A stretch of DNA of 64,000 bases, taken from Arion vulgaris. Taxonomy: Eukaryota > Mollusca > Gastropoda > Stylommatophora > Arionidae. Position numbers and translations under genes: made by a program. The notes below the pieces were generated by a model. It searched no databases, was not told the origin of the DNA, and worked only from the letters and a program-made list of their open reading frames with translations. The stretch lies in assembly GCA_020796225.1 (NCBI GenBank), contig CM036764.1, positions 56,688,998 to 56,752,997 on the forward strand. The letters are read 5' to 3'. Below are positions 1 through 9,767 of this stretch, in pieces. Each line of letters starts with the position of its first letter. The stretch's first letter is position 1.

Positions 1-745
1 ACATTTAACATATAGAATATGGAGCATGAGAAGAGAAACTACCAAGAAGCATAGGAATGTAGTGTGTTGAGTCCATGAGGTCGCAAGGTACCATATAACG
101 AAATGAAATGATTCTCCAGAGCAAATCGACTACGATCATCAGAGGAACATGATTGGATGGCTATGACTTGGACGCAGCGATCGCGCAAGTGTTGGCCGAA
201 ATTGTCCCTAAGCATTTTGTCTGTTTCGTCGTTATATGATTGTCACACTGCTTGCAAGTGATGGCGTAGATTATATTGCGAGACTCGCATGTGAAACCAT
301 CTTCAATAACAAACGTGGCTTTAGGAAAGATACAGTAGGGTCTGTGTCACATAAGCACACGTATTGCAATGCTGAAGCCCACACTGGACGGTGCCAAAAT
401 TACTCTGGACATTGGATTTAAGTTGGATTTTTGGCACAATCCAGTGTGCGTCAGCGTTGCAATACTGTTAAATATATATAAGTTATATATCCACTTGATT
501 TTTTTGTTTCTCTTATTTTTCCACTTCTAGTTTTTTTTTTGCATTTATTTCATAATTCGTTTTTAGACCTAGATTTTCATTTTACGGCCGACCATTGGAA
601 TGTCTCTGTCGTAGTCTATACGTAGTGTGCTGTGAAATCGTCACTCCTGTTGTATCGTTTGCTTGATAAAGGCCTTTGGTCGAACGTTGCTGTGTACTGT
701 CATTGTTTTGTAAAACTACAGTACTTTGTTATTACATGTTTCGTC
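1..745. mobile_element. Penelope-like element fragment, folded back
   Basis: Positions 1-427 are the antisense of the C-terminal GIY-YIG part seen in better copies (38762-39700). Positions 428-466 return in the sense orientation over the same coding stretch, and 467-745 continue in sense into the 3' tail. The two orientations pair as a hairpin (363-400 with 428-466). Coding capacity is lost. Such inverted partial copies are common in Penelope-like elements. The junction lies in intron DNA downstream of NEK exon 10. Confidence 0.75.
658..693 (+). ncRNA. Hammerhead-like motif in a Penelope tail
   Basis: Contains TTGATAAAGGCC, a short loop, GGTCGAA and CGTTGCTGT. GGCC can pair with GGTC as a stem II, between a CUGAUGA-like box and a GAAA-like box. 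Both boxes deviate from the hammerhead consensus here, so activity is doubtful. Hammerhead motifs in Penelope-like elements are established for the class. The match in this family is my inference. Confidence 0.3.
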
Positions 746-883
746 ATATCTCGTACAAATGTCCACATAAATGCAAACATGGGCACATATTTCAATGGTT
801 TTTATTTTATATGGGTATCCCCCAGCACACACATATACGTACAAACCCTCACCTAGCATACATACATTTTGACAAACCCTCAC

Positions 884-963
884 CTGGGCCTAACTTCTGG
901 AGTTTTCATTAAAATTTGACTGATAAGGTCTTTGATCCCAGCTGGTGTTTCATCTGGTAGTGG
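884..963 (-). CDS. NEK kinase exon 10: subdomain XI arginine
   Basis: Encodes residues 228-253 plus two bases. The sequence starts PLPDETPAGIKDLISQIL and ends EVRP, where R252 is the invariant arginine of subdomain XI. The acceptor is TTTTTAG and the donor GTGAGG. It follows exon 9 after only 248 bases. A 13-base copy of the donor region lies 31 bases into the next intron (842-854), giving a second AG followed by GTGAGG. Using it would add 31 bases and shift the frame. The rest of the protein is outside the window. Confidence 0.9.
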
Positions 964-1211
964 CTAAAAATGTGTCAATAAAATGTTGTCATTATGAGTT
1001 GCAAACTGGTTAAAGTTCTAGAGGCTATAATGTATACATTTTAAATGTACAAATTCTGGTTGAAGTTCTAGTGGCTATAATGTACACATGCTTTCATACA
1101 AAAATCAGTAGAGAGGTTCCATATTATTTGCCAAGACTATGCCTGAATTCATAGTGGACAAATACAAAACTCAACATGAATAATAATTGCAAATATAATT
1201 TCTACATGTAC

Positions 1212-1313
1212 CTTGAACTCAGCCTTGACAATGTTAAATAATAATCCAATCAGGCTCTGGCCATCAAAGGGAGGATGTAAAGCAGAAATTTCATACAAAA
1301 CACAACCAACAGC
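1212..1313 (-). CDS. NEK kinase exon 9: subdomain IX, AVGCVLYEI
   Basis: Encodes residues 194-227 in phase 0 at both ends. AVGCVLYEISALHPPFDGQ matches subdomain IX and the alpha-F region (ALGCVLYE in most NEKs), followed by SLIGLLFNIVKAEFK where NEKs usually have the VxKIxxG segment. The acceptor TTTGATTCTCTACAG is the last, altered unit of a 1.26-kb minisatellite (1317-2577). The donor is GTACATG. G196 and the phenylalanine of HPPF are the conserved positions. Confidence 0.94.
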
Positions 1314-1316
1314 CTG

Positions 1317-2577
1317 TAGAGAATCAAATATTAGTTGTAGCAGAAAATCAATATTAGTTGTAGCAGAGAATCAAATATTAGTTGTAGTAGAGAATCAAAT
1401 ATTAGTTGTAGCAGAGAATCAAATATTGGTTGTAGCAGAGAATCAAATATTAGTTGTAGCAGAGAATCAAATATTAGTTAAGCAGAGAATCAAATATTAG
1501 TTGTAGCAGAGAATCAAATATTAGTTGTAGCAGAGAATCAAATATTAGTTATAGTAGAGAATCAAATATTAGTTATAGTAGAGAATCAAATATTAGTTGA
1601 AGCAGAGAATCAAATATTAGTTGTAGCAGAGAATCAAATATTGGTTGTAGCAGAGAATCAAATATTAGTTGAAGCAGAGAATCAAATATTAGTTGTAGCA
1701 GAGAATCAAATATTGGTGTTGTAGCAGAGAATCAAATATTGGTGTTGTAGCAGAGAATCAAATATTAGTTATAGTAGAGAATCAAATATTAGTTGAAGCA
1801 GAGAATCAAATATTAGTTGAAGCAGAGAATCAAATATTAGTTGTAGCAGAGAATCAAATATTGGTTGTAGCAGAGAATCAAATATTAGTTGTAGCAGAGA
1901 ATCAAATATTAGTTGTAACAGAGAATCAAATATTGGTGTTGTAGCAGAGAATCAAATATTAGTTGTAGCAGAGAATCAAATATTGGTTGTAGCAGAGAAT
2001 CAAATATTGGTTGTAGCAGAGAATCAAATATTAGTTGTAGCAGAGAATCAAATATTGGTGTTGTAGCAGAGAATTAAATATTAGTTGTAGCAGAGAATCA
2101 AATATTAGTTGAAGCAGAGAATCAAATATTAGTTGAAGCAGAGAATCAAATATTAGTTGTAGCAGAGAATCAAATATTAGTTGTAGAGATAATCAAATAT
2201 TGGTTGTAGCAGAGAATCAAATATTAGTTGTAGCAGAGAATCAAATATTAGTTGTAGCAGAGAATCAAATATTGGTGTTGTAGCAGAGAATCAAATATTG
2301 GTGTTGTAGCAGAGAATCAAATATTAGTTGTAGCAGAGAATCAAATATTGGTGTTGTAGCAGAGAATCAAATATTAGTTGTAGTAGAGAATCAAATATTG
2401 GTGTTGTAGCAGAAAATCAATATTAGTTGTAGCAGAGAATCAAATATTAGTTGTAGCAGAGAATCAAATATTGGTTGTAGCAGAGAATCAAATATTGGTT
2501 GTAGCAGAGAATCAAATATTAATTGAAGCAGAGAATCAAATATTAGTTGTAGCAGAGAATCAAATATTAGTTGTAGA
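1317..2577. repeat. Minisatellite of 24-27 bp abutting the exon 9 acceptor
   Basis: About 50 units whose core is gagaatcaaatattagttg plus tagca, with variants ttgaagca, ttatagta and ggtgttgtagca. On the gene strand each unit reads as a T-rich tract with CAACTAATA, which resembles a branch-point sequence. The array starts at the splice acceptor: the true acceptor TTTGATTCTCTACAG is a modified unit. No CT occurs on the plus strand between 1316 and 2592, so the gene strand has no AG across the array. Confidence 0.97.
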
Positions 2578-2593
2578 ACAAGTCACGTTTAAC

Positions 2594-2959
2594 TATCTGA
2601 TACTTTGATTCTCCAACAAGAAAAACAACTTGTATAACATCACTAAGACTTTCTGAAAAGGACATGTTACTTGATGAGAATCAAGGATTGAAAGAAATGA
2701 GAAGGAACTGACTAAATCACTCACATAATAATTTGGATATGTAAAGACAAGACAAGAATTCATAAGGATATCAACTATGTTTATAGTAACACTGCAACCT
2801 ACACAGCATGTCGTAAGAGGTCACATCAAAAATTGTGTAGAAGACAAAGAGACAAGCAATGCTAAATAATTGTCAACAAATTAATGCTTGCTCATGAAAA
2901 AACAATTTGAAAGTAAAATCAGCAAAAATCTGGAAGGTACTTATTAACATTAAATAAAT
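2594..2959. other. Intron 8 DNA with a short SINE remnant
   Basis: Ordinary AT-rich intron sequence. At 2785-2835 there is a remnant of the SINE-2 family (agtaacactgcaacctac and catgtcgtaagaggt). The last 63 bases (2897-2959) are the left target duplication of the LINE insertion that follows. I see no exon here. Confidence 0.7.
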
Positions 2960-3292
2960 AATGTTTACGGTAATGAGAGAGCGAACAGGCTTGCATCAAC
3001 AGCATCGATTGTTGGGGAGTTGAAGATGGATAAGGGGATATTCTTCGGTCTCTTCGTGACTGTTGGATGAGGACACTAAAATCGATGTTGAATCGATCAA
3101 GCGATTTAGGCAGTTTGGAGTTACCCGTTGTTCAAGTCAAACTAGATGCCTGAGAGGCAGAGTGAGAGGTGTGTTTAATCAGCGAGCCACAGGAACCATC
3201 AGTATGCATACTCTTGATATCTGTTGGGGGACTGAGCACCTATGGGTCTGCCCGGAGTGCAATGCGTCAGTTTAGTAACCAATAACCATACA
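2960..3292 (+). mobile_element. 5'-truncated LINE-A, RNase H C-terminal end
   Basis: Carries the end of the RNase H domain (after the NERADRL motif) and the C-terminal tail with IKRFRQFGVTRC and RVRGVFNQRATGTISMHTL, nearly the same as 61550-61860. The 3' end is the family's gtaaccaataacca tail. The coding frame is broken after WGTEHL. The insertion is flanked by a perfect 63-bp direct repeat (2897-2959 and 4424-4486) and its 3' tail was later split by a piggyBac element at a TTAA. Confidence 0.85.
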
Positions 3293-4419
3293 TTAACCGT
3301 CTGGATCCGGAAGCGAAAATATCCGTTTTTTTATAGCGTTCCTTCCCAGACACGAAAAAACCCGACTTTTTATACTGTCAGTTTGTAACTGCCTATCGTC
3401 ACATCTAATCCAACAATCATATAACTGACTTTCGCATCCGGGCATTTACTAACGGAACTACTTTCTTTTAGTCTCTGGACCCGCTACTGAAAGGTTGTGT
3501 ATTTTTTCACCAATTTTGAAATCGTAGGTAAAAATTTCTAAAATTTTCTGAAAATGGCTGCTAATTATGGCGATGATAGTGACAGCTCTGATATCTCTTT
3601 TCACGGACATTTCATAAAGTTAGAAAAGGATACTTGTATAATTGATGTGGAAAGTGACATAGATGTCCCTTCCTCTGACCACGAGGCTTCAAGTTCTGAT
3701 GAAGAGACCGTTAATTTGCAGGTTTTTAACTGTGATCGTTGGTGTGATGCCACCTCCCCAGTTGAAGTCGAGCCATTTGTCGAAGACTGTGGGCCTGTGC
3801 ATGTCTTAGATGAGAATGCTGATCCATTTGATTATTTTAGCCTGATAGTTAATGAGGACTTCTATCAGTTAGCTGTTGATCAGACCAACTTGTATGCCGT
3901 TCAACGTCAGGAAACCACCGGCAATGTTGATAAGTACTGGGTACCTGTAACGCCTTCAGAGATTCGTCTGTATATGCACATCAATATCTTGATGGGCATT
4001 GTTTTGCCACAGTACAAAATGTACTGGAGTAACATACGGTTGTAACATTTGCCAGATACATCTCTGCAAAGGCGAATGTTACTCCAAGTACCATTCCAGC
4101 CTGGATATATGACATTTGGTGAGTACACTGTCTTGAACTGTCAAGTAAAATGTTTGGTTTTTTCAAATTTTTTCTTCCACCAACGTCTACTGCATTTTTC
4201 AATCATTCTTTTTTTATGTATTTATTTAAATTAAATTTCTTTTTAAACTATGTCCATTTTCTTGTTCACTGACACAAATTTGAGTGTCCCTAGGGTCAAT
4301 AGTTTTTTTTGTTATTAATAAAAAAAAAAAAAATGCTGTGGAATGTCAGTGGGTTATTTCCCTTTGCTGGGATTTGGGAAGTGATTTGGTGTAAAATGGT
4401 GTGGGGTCCAAAGGGTTAA
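3293..4419 (+). mobile_element. piggyBac-type element, short and defective
   Basis: Bounded by TTAA at 3293-3296 and 4416-4419. The ends are inverted: CCGTCTGGATCC at the left and CCCTTTGGACCC read inward from the right. TTAA target sites and CC-starting terminal repeats are the mark of piggyBac. Total length is 1.1 kb against about 2-2.5 kb for autonomous members, so most of the transposase is missing. It sits in the 3' tail of a LINE-A copy. Confidence 0.9.
3554..4045 (+). pseudogene. piggyBac transposase, N-terminal part only
   Basis: A 163-residue frame starting MAANYGDDSDSSD. An acidic, serine-rich N-terminus is followed by the start of the DDE_Tnp_1_7 region with DPFDYFSLIVNEDFYQLAV and NIYAVQ-like spacing, then YWVPVTPSEIRLYMHINIL. 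This order is that of piggyBac and PGBD proteins before the catalytic core. The frame stops after YKMYWSNIRL. A short piece continues in another frame (4049-4110, WxxPDTSLQRRM-like), then coding similarity ends. None of the catalytic aspartates is present, so it cannot be active. Confidence 0.85.
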
Positions 4420-4539
4420 ATAAAAAAAACAATTTGAAAGTAAAATCAGCAAAAATCTGGAAGGTACTTATTAACATTAAATAAATCTTCTCCAAATAAG
4501 TTCTAACTGACTGAAAAATGTGACATGGTGGTACATTAC

Positions 4540-4667
4540 CCAAATATCTGACTTGGAGTTGTATGGAATGTCTTGGCATAGTTCAGGGCTAAGATATGAT
4601 GGTGTTCCTACTACCGTTCGAGCAACATCGATTGTGTTATCAAGAATCTTGGAGATACCAAAGTCAC
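4540..4667 (-). CDS. NEK kinase exon 8: DFG to SDIW, activation segment
   Basis: Encodes residues 152-193. It holds DFGISKIL, the activation loop, the P+1 segment [11 protein letters not shown], and PYNSKSDIW with D191. All activation-segment anchors are present, so an active kinase is plausible. S177 or T168 could be loop phosphosites. The acceptor CTGTTTGGTAG abuts a 1.1-kb minisatellite whose every unit repeats this same acceptor sequence (4670-5745). The donor is GTAATG, phase 0. Of the ten exons this is the one most diagnostic for the NEK family. Confidence 0.95.
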
Positions 4668-4669
4668 CT

Positions 4670-5745
4670 ACCAAACAGAAACATTCACCAAATGTTGTCA
4701 ATCACAAAATATTGCTACCAAATTAAACAGAAATATTCACCAAATGTTGTCAATCACAAAATATTGCTACCAAATTAAACAGAAATATTCACCAAATGTT
4801 GTCAATCACAAAATATTGCTACCAAATTAAACAGTGAAATATTCACCAAATGTTGCTACCAAATTAAACAGAAATATTCACCAAATGTTGTCAATCACAA
4901 AATATTGCTACCAAATTAAACAGAAATATTCACCAAATATTGCTACCAAATTAAACAGAAATATTCACCAAATGTTGTCAATCACAAAATATTGCTACCA
5001 AATTAAACAGAAATATTCACCGAATGTTGTCAATCACAAAATATTGCTACCAAATTAAACAGAAATATTCACCAAATGTTGCTACCAAATTAAACAGAAA
5101 TATTCACCAAATGTTGTCAATCACAAAATATTGCTACCAAATTAAACAGTGAAATATTCACCAAATGTTGTCAATAACAAAATATTGCTACCAAATTAAA
5201 CAGAAATATTACCAAATGTGCTACCAAATTAAACATGAAATATTCACCAAATTTGTCAATCAAAAATATTGCTACCAAATTAAACATGAAATATTCACCA
5301 AATGTTGTCAATAACAAAATATTGCTACCAAATTAAACAGAAATATTCACCAAATGTTGTCAATAACAAAATATTGCTACCAAATTAAACAGAAATATTC
5401 ACCAAATGTTGTCAATCACAAAATATTGCTACCAAATTAAACAGAAATATTCACCAAATGTTGTCAATCACAAAATATTGCTACCAAATTAAACAGAAAT
5501 ATTCACCAAATGTTGTCAATCACAAAATATTGCTACCAAATTAAACAGAAATATTCACCAAATGTTGTCAATCACAAAATATTGCTACCAAATTAAACAG
5601 TGAAATATTCACCAAATGTTGTCAATAACAAAATATTGCTACCAAATTAAACAGAAATATTCACCAAATGTTGTCAATCACAAAATATTGCTACCAAATT
5701 AAACAGTGAAATATTTACTAAATGTTGCTACCAAATTAAACTGAA
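4670..5745. repeat. Minisatellite of about 52 bp abutting the exon 8 acceptor
   Basis: About 20 units of 52 bases, some shortened to about 31 by loss of the middle. A core is gctaccaaattaaacag, with aaatattcaccaaatgttg. Similarity to the true intron end starts exactly at the splice acceptor AG (plus strand ctacc at 4668). Each unit therefore carries a copy of the gene-strand sequence TTTGGTAG, which is the acceptor of exon 8. Confidence 0.96.
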
Positions 5746-5869
5746 AATTGTTTTAAAAACATGCTAGTCTACAACAAATTTAATGCAAACAAATACAACA
5801 AACAAATACAAATAAAGAAAACAAAGACAAGAAGTCAATATTTACAATCAGAAACAACAGGATGCCCAT

Positions 5870-6345
5870 GTGCTGCTGGGGTCTGAAGGGGAGCAAAGAA
5901 TAGTAACACTGCAACCTACAAGGCATCTTCTTCCTCAAACACTCCATATCGATCACTTGTTAACCCACTCTTTGTGATTTATATGTGATCTAAGCATGAG
6001 AACGATGGTATGTTGTGTGCCAGCTATGTGCCTACAAGTAGACCAGCCCATCCGATTTCTGTGCGCTTTTATTTACTAGGTAGCTTCCTAGGCCTCTACC
6101 TCAGTCACCTCTTACGACATGCCTTGCAGGTCGCAGTGTTACCATTCTTTGCTCCCATTGAGAGCCCCGGCAACAAACGGGCGGTAAGAGGTGACTTAGA
6201 TAGTGGCCTAGGAAAGCTACCCTAGTAAATAAAAATCATCGCAGAAATCGGATGTGCTGACCTACTTGTAGGCACATAACTGGCACAATGCACAAAGAGT
6301 GGTTAATATGGAGCTTTGTTAGAAGAAGAAGAAACAATATTCAGA
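5870..6345. repeat. SINE-2 copies in an inverted pair
   Basis: A short sense piece (5871-5927), a nearly full antisense copy (5928-6165) and a 5'-truncated sense copy (6178-6330). Shared blocks are gtaagaggtgact, ctagtaaataaaa, aaatcggatgtgct and cacaaagagtggtt. The sense copy ends in an agaagaagaa tail. The pair can fold into a hairpin of about 150 bp per arm, 70 bases from NEK exon 7. Confidence 0.8.
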
Positions 6346-6418
6346 TATCAATAATATATATTGTCAGAACAAAGTATAAACAGATGAAAAAATGAACAAC
6401 ATTGATATATAGTTTTAC

Positions 6419-6471
6419 CTAATTTGATAACATTCCTCTTGTTCAAGAGCACATTTTCTGTTTTCAAATCT
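6419..6471 (-). CDS. NEK kinase exon 7: catalytic loop DLKTEN
   Basis: Encodes residues 134-150, DLKTENVLLNKRNVIKL, with D134 as catalytic base, K136 and the metal-binding N139. It is entered at phase 2 (completing R133) and left at phase 1 (starting G151 of the DFG segment). The acceptor ATTTCAG follows an AT-only stretch and the donor is GTAAAAC. K at the HRDLK position and T before ENVLL are usual for NEK1, NEK4 and NEK5 type kinases. Confidence 0.92.
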
Positions 6472-6477
6472 CTGAAA

Positions 6478-6562
6478 TAATATTCTTAATATATATAATA
6501 TATATTAATATATAATATATTAATATAATAATATATTAATATAATGTTCAGTTTATTTCAAC
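6478..6562. repeat. AT-only stretch before exon 7
   Basis: Nearly pure A and T with TATA/TAATAT steps. It lies directly upstream (gene sense) of the exon 7 acceptor and may serve as its pyrimidine and branch region. Confidence 0.6.
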
Positions 6563-6564
6563 AA

Positions 6565-7620
6565 TCTTTCTGTGTATAGACATGGAGTCCAACATGAAAA
6601 GCTAATCATATGTCTACAAGAAATAGGCCTAGATGGGGATGATATCAGACTAATAAGTAACATATACTGGGAACAGACAGCAATAATAAAATATGAAAAT
6701 ATCTACTCTCCATACATAGACATAAAGAGAGGAGTGAGACAAGGATGCATTCTGTCACCAAGCCTATTTAACATCTACACAGAGAAAATCTTCAAACAAC
6801 TAGAGGGAATGCCAGGACTCAAGATCAATGGAAAAATAATAAATAACTTAAGATATGCAGATGACACAGTATTGGTAGCAGAAAATGAACAAGATCTACA
6901 AAAATTAGTGGACCAATTGGACAGAACTAGCAAGGAATATGGATTAGACATTAACATACAGAAAACAAAAACTATGGTAATCAACAAGGAAATGGAAAAA
7001 CCTAAAATGAATATAAAAATACATGGAAATTACTACATCAAGTAAAAAGCTTCTCATATCTCGGTCAGATGATAACAGATGATGGCAGATGTATAACAGA
7101 AATTAAAAAGAGAATAGGAATGGCCAAGGATAATTTCAATAGTATGAGAAAGTTACTGACATCCAAACAAATCACAAACAGGCTAAAAATTAAAATGATC
7201 AAATGCTATATATATCCTATATTAATGTATGGCTCGGAATCATGGACAATGAACAAGCGAGTTAGAAGCTGATTGTGCATTTGAGATGTGATATATGACA
7301 GAATAGGCAGAGCTTCATGGACAGAAAAACAGACAAATAAACAAGTTTTTGAGAAACTAGGCATGGAGCAATTATTAAGAGAAAATAAATTCAGACAAGT
7401 AAAGTATTTTGTGGCACTAAAAGGCATGACACCATGATAAAACATTTAATGAGGGAAAGTTGGGAAAGAGCAAGAGTAGAAGACCGAGAGATAAGTGGGA
7501 AACTTTAGGAAATGGACAGGTTACAGTCTGGCAGTGACAGACATAAGCAGCAGAGGATGCTGAGTCATGCAGCAACATTATGTGGAGATGGCACCAATAA
7601 TTAGACATAAGAGTGGGCAA
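6565..7620 (+). mobile_element. LINE-G fragment (RTE-like), RT palm to C-terminus
   Basis: The frame from 6572 holds RT palm motifs: GVRQGCILSPSLFNIY and LRYADDTVLVAE, the YADD catalytic box. After a frameshift at about 7043 it continues with SYLGQMITDDG and the thumb segment KCYIYPILMYGSESWTMNK. After 7272 the frame decays. N-terminal endonuclease is absent. RT of this type copies its own RNA at a nicked target. This copy is dead. Confidence 0.85.
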
Positions 7621-7689
7621 GATCACAACACACATTTATGTCCAAAATATAAAGCCACAGTCAGTGAATTTCAGAACAATTCTATTGAA

Positions 7690-8565
7690 ATTTAGAAAAT
7701 CATTTGTTTCCATTGGATATAATACACACAAGTATTGTCTCCCCCAGGTGGAAGATGGAATTATTGCGTACCACACCTTGCGTAATGTGGAGGGGAGCTT
7801 TATGACATTCTAGGGCCAGATGAGCACCACTTGTTGTAATTATATCTGGTTTAGTATTAGTGAGTTTGAAAAATTGTCTATCCATTTTTCTTAGTCTTCC
7901 TTTGGCTCTAGTACTGGAAACTCTTTTGTGTACTGCTGTTATTGGTGGTTGGTTGTATTTCATTCTCATTAAATGCTCAAAGTCACTGCATTTGTTGTCT
8001 TTCATGTATAAGTATAGGATCTAAAATCTGGCAGCACTGATAGAAACTAACTATTACTGATGTTGATTCATCTCAACATGTCCCATAGAGCTCAATATAT
8101 TTCAACAGTAGCACAGTATCGAACACTGCAGCATTTAATAGAGTTACAATTTATAAGTTTACCTACAATTTATAAGTGTGGCAGTGCCTCTGTTATCTCT
8201 AAGGTCCATATTTTGCATGGACATCCTTTTGCTTTGTATCCATTGCTTCGGAGTAACATTGCTAGTTGAGGCGCACTCTGCTTATATTGCCAAACCATTT
8301 AATTTGTTGTTTCTTAATGAAGTTCAGTACTGACATTGTACCCACTTTTTTCCTGATGTCAACGTTTCTAAACTGGTTTCTTCTTGATACTCCCAGCATT
8401 CTACCTAGACACTTCATCTCTTTTGTGACTAGTTTTCTTCTATCATTTGATGTCAGCATCCAGGTTTGGCACTGATAGCATAATGTTGGAAGAAATATTG
8501 TTTGGAACAATGCTCTTCTAGTGTTCATGGTGACATGTTTGCATTTTAAAATTGGTGTCATTTAA
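7690..8565 (-). mobile_element. LINE-J fragment, antisense, RT C-terminal region
   Basis: The minus frame 8262-8561 reads RRALFQTIFLPTLCYQCQTW, then CLGRMLGVSRRNQFRN and FIKKQQIKWFGNISR, the thumb and C-terminal pattern of LINE reverse transcriptases (LPxLxYGxExW, then W.GH.R). The minus frame 7700-8005 is a further piece with lower similarity. The left and right ends of the element are not clear. It ends about 8 bases from the exon 6 donor. Confidence 0.7.
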
Positions 8566-8572
8566 GACCTAC

Positions 8573-8631
8573 CTGTGTAAAATATGTTTAGAGTGTATAT
8601 ACTGTACAGCCATGACAATCTGAATAAACCA
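8573..8631 (-). CDS. NEK kinase exon 6: alpha-E helix to HR of the HRD
   Basis: Encodes residues 114-132, WFIQIVMAVQYIHSKHILH, plus two bases of the catalytic-loop arginine R133. WFxQI and YIHSKHILHR are standard NEK alpha-E and catalytic-loop-entry sequence. The acceptor TTTGTTTTCAG and donor GTAGGTC fit. An antisense LINE fragment reaches to within about 10 bases of the donor side. Upstream on the same strand 8632-8833 also happens to be open, but the acceptor and the phase show it is intron. Confidence 0.92.
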
Positions 8632-8918
8632 CTGAAAACAAACACATAGAATATTCAACAGTTAGTGAACTATTTGCACCAAATATTTCTATTGAGAATT
8701 TACTAACATCAACAGTCAGATAGTATTCCTGTCCAGATTCATAAATTTGTTCTTGTATTAACTTTTCTTGTACATATACTTCTAGTTTTACACATACTTC
8801 AATAGTGTCATTATGTTCACAAAGTATAAACATGCTCCATTTTAAAATAGTTTTTCAATTTGACTGTACAGCAGAATATCAAATGTGGACAATATCAATT
8901 TGACTGTACAGCAGAATA

Positions 8919-9560
8919 GTGTTTAAATGTGGCAGCTTGGCGTCATCACCAACAACAATCCACCCTGGTTTACCACAAGGGTCACCATTATCTCCGGTGT
9001 TGTTCAATGCCTATACTGTGAGAATCACAGAAGAGCAGATCACGGGTAGAGGAAGGACAATGTCATATGCAGATGATGTGTTGGTGTATCGTCAGGGCAA
9101 GGATAGAGAACAGCTTGTGGAGGAACTTCAGTCAGAACTCGACCGCATAGGTAGATGGTGCGATGAAGCAGGAGCATTGGTCAACCCCACAAAAGCAGCG
9201 GTGACATGGTTCTCTTTAAACAACTGCATCGTTAACACTCCAACACCATCTGTTGTTTTGTATTCAGAGGTGGTGGAGCGATCACAGTCTATGAAATACC
9301 TGAGGTTGCGTTTTGATCGTAGTCTAGCTTTTACGGAACACATAGCTCATGTGATAATGAAGGCGAGAAAGGTTTGACTGTGATGAGGGTAATGGCTGCA
9401 GCGGATTGTGAGCAGCGCCATCTTTGTCTTTTATTCCAGGGTCTGGTCCTTTCTGTGCTTGAGTATGCTCTGGCGATCCTGACTCTCAGTCATAGTCAGA
9501 TAGAACGACTTGAAAGAATACAGAACGAGGCGATGCGCATTATACTTGGGTGCACTTAAG
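8919..9560 (+). pseudogene. Reverse transcriptase of LINE-A1
   Basis: Frame 8919-9377 contains GLPQGSPLSPVLFNAYT and MSYADDVLVY, the RT palm with YADD, then VTWFSLNN. A frameshift at about 9375 moves into the next frame with GLVLSVLEYALAILTLSHSQ and LERIQNEAMRIILGCT, the usual end of RT in R1/Jockey-type LINEs. The N-terminal half of RT and the endonuclease are missing. A stop follows at the end of the ILGCT motif where related copies continue RDTP. Confidence 0.85.
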
Positions 9561-9767
9561 ACACGTCGTGCAGGGCGATGCGCTATCTACTTGACTATCC
9601 TACTATGGAATATAGAACACTGATGAGCCGTACACGAGCATACCTTTGAGTCAATGCTGACAGACAACATCCTCTGCACATGGAAATATGAGAAAAAAGA
9701 AATAGGTTAAAAGAGGAAAATCTTGGATGGGTCAGGCCGAGGACTGTATTGAACAGGTGTGTACACT

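Larger units (their letters stand above)
2897..4486. repeat. 63-bp target-site duplication around the nested LINE/piggyBac
   Basis: The 63 bases at 2897-2959 are repeated without mismatch at 4424-4486. They enclose the LINE-A fragment and the piggyBac inserted in its tail. The length is far above the usual 5-20 bp of LINE target duplications. Confidence 0.92.

Noticed and set aside
1213..1500. 95-residue plus frame with repeated ILVVAENQ
   Set aside because: It is the antisense of exon 9 run into the minisatellite and has no independent support.
6010..6225. 71-residue plus frame
   Set aside because: It is read through the two opposed SINE-2 copies and has no protein similarity I can see.
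8588..8833. 81-residue minus frame ending in the NEK exon 6 region
   Set aside because: The part upstream of the TTTTCAG acceptor at 8632 is in the frame VVYSDCH, not WFIQI. The kinase frame and phase show that 8632-8833 is intron.
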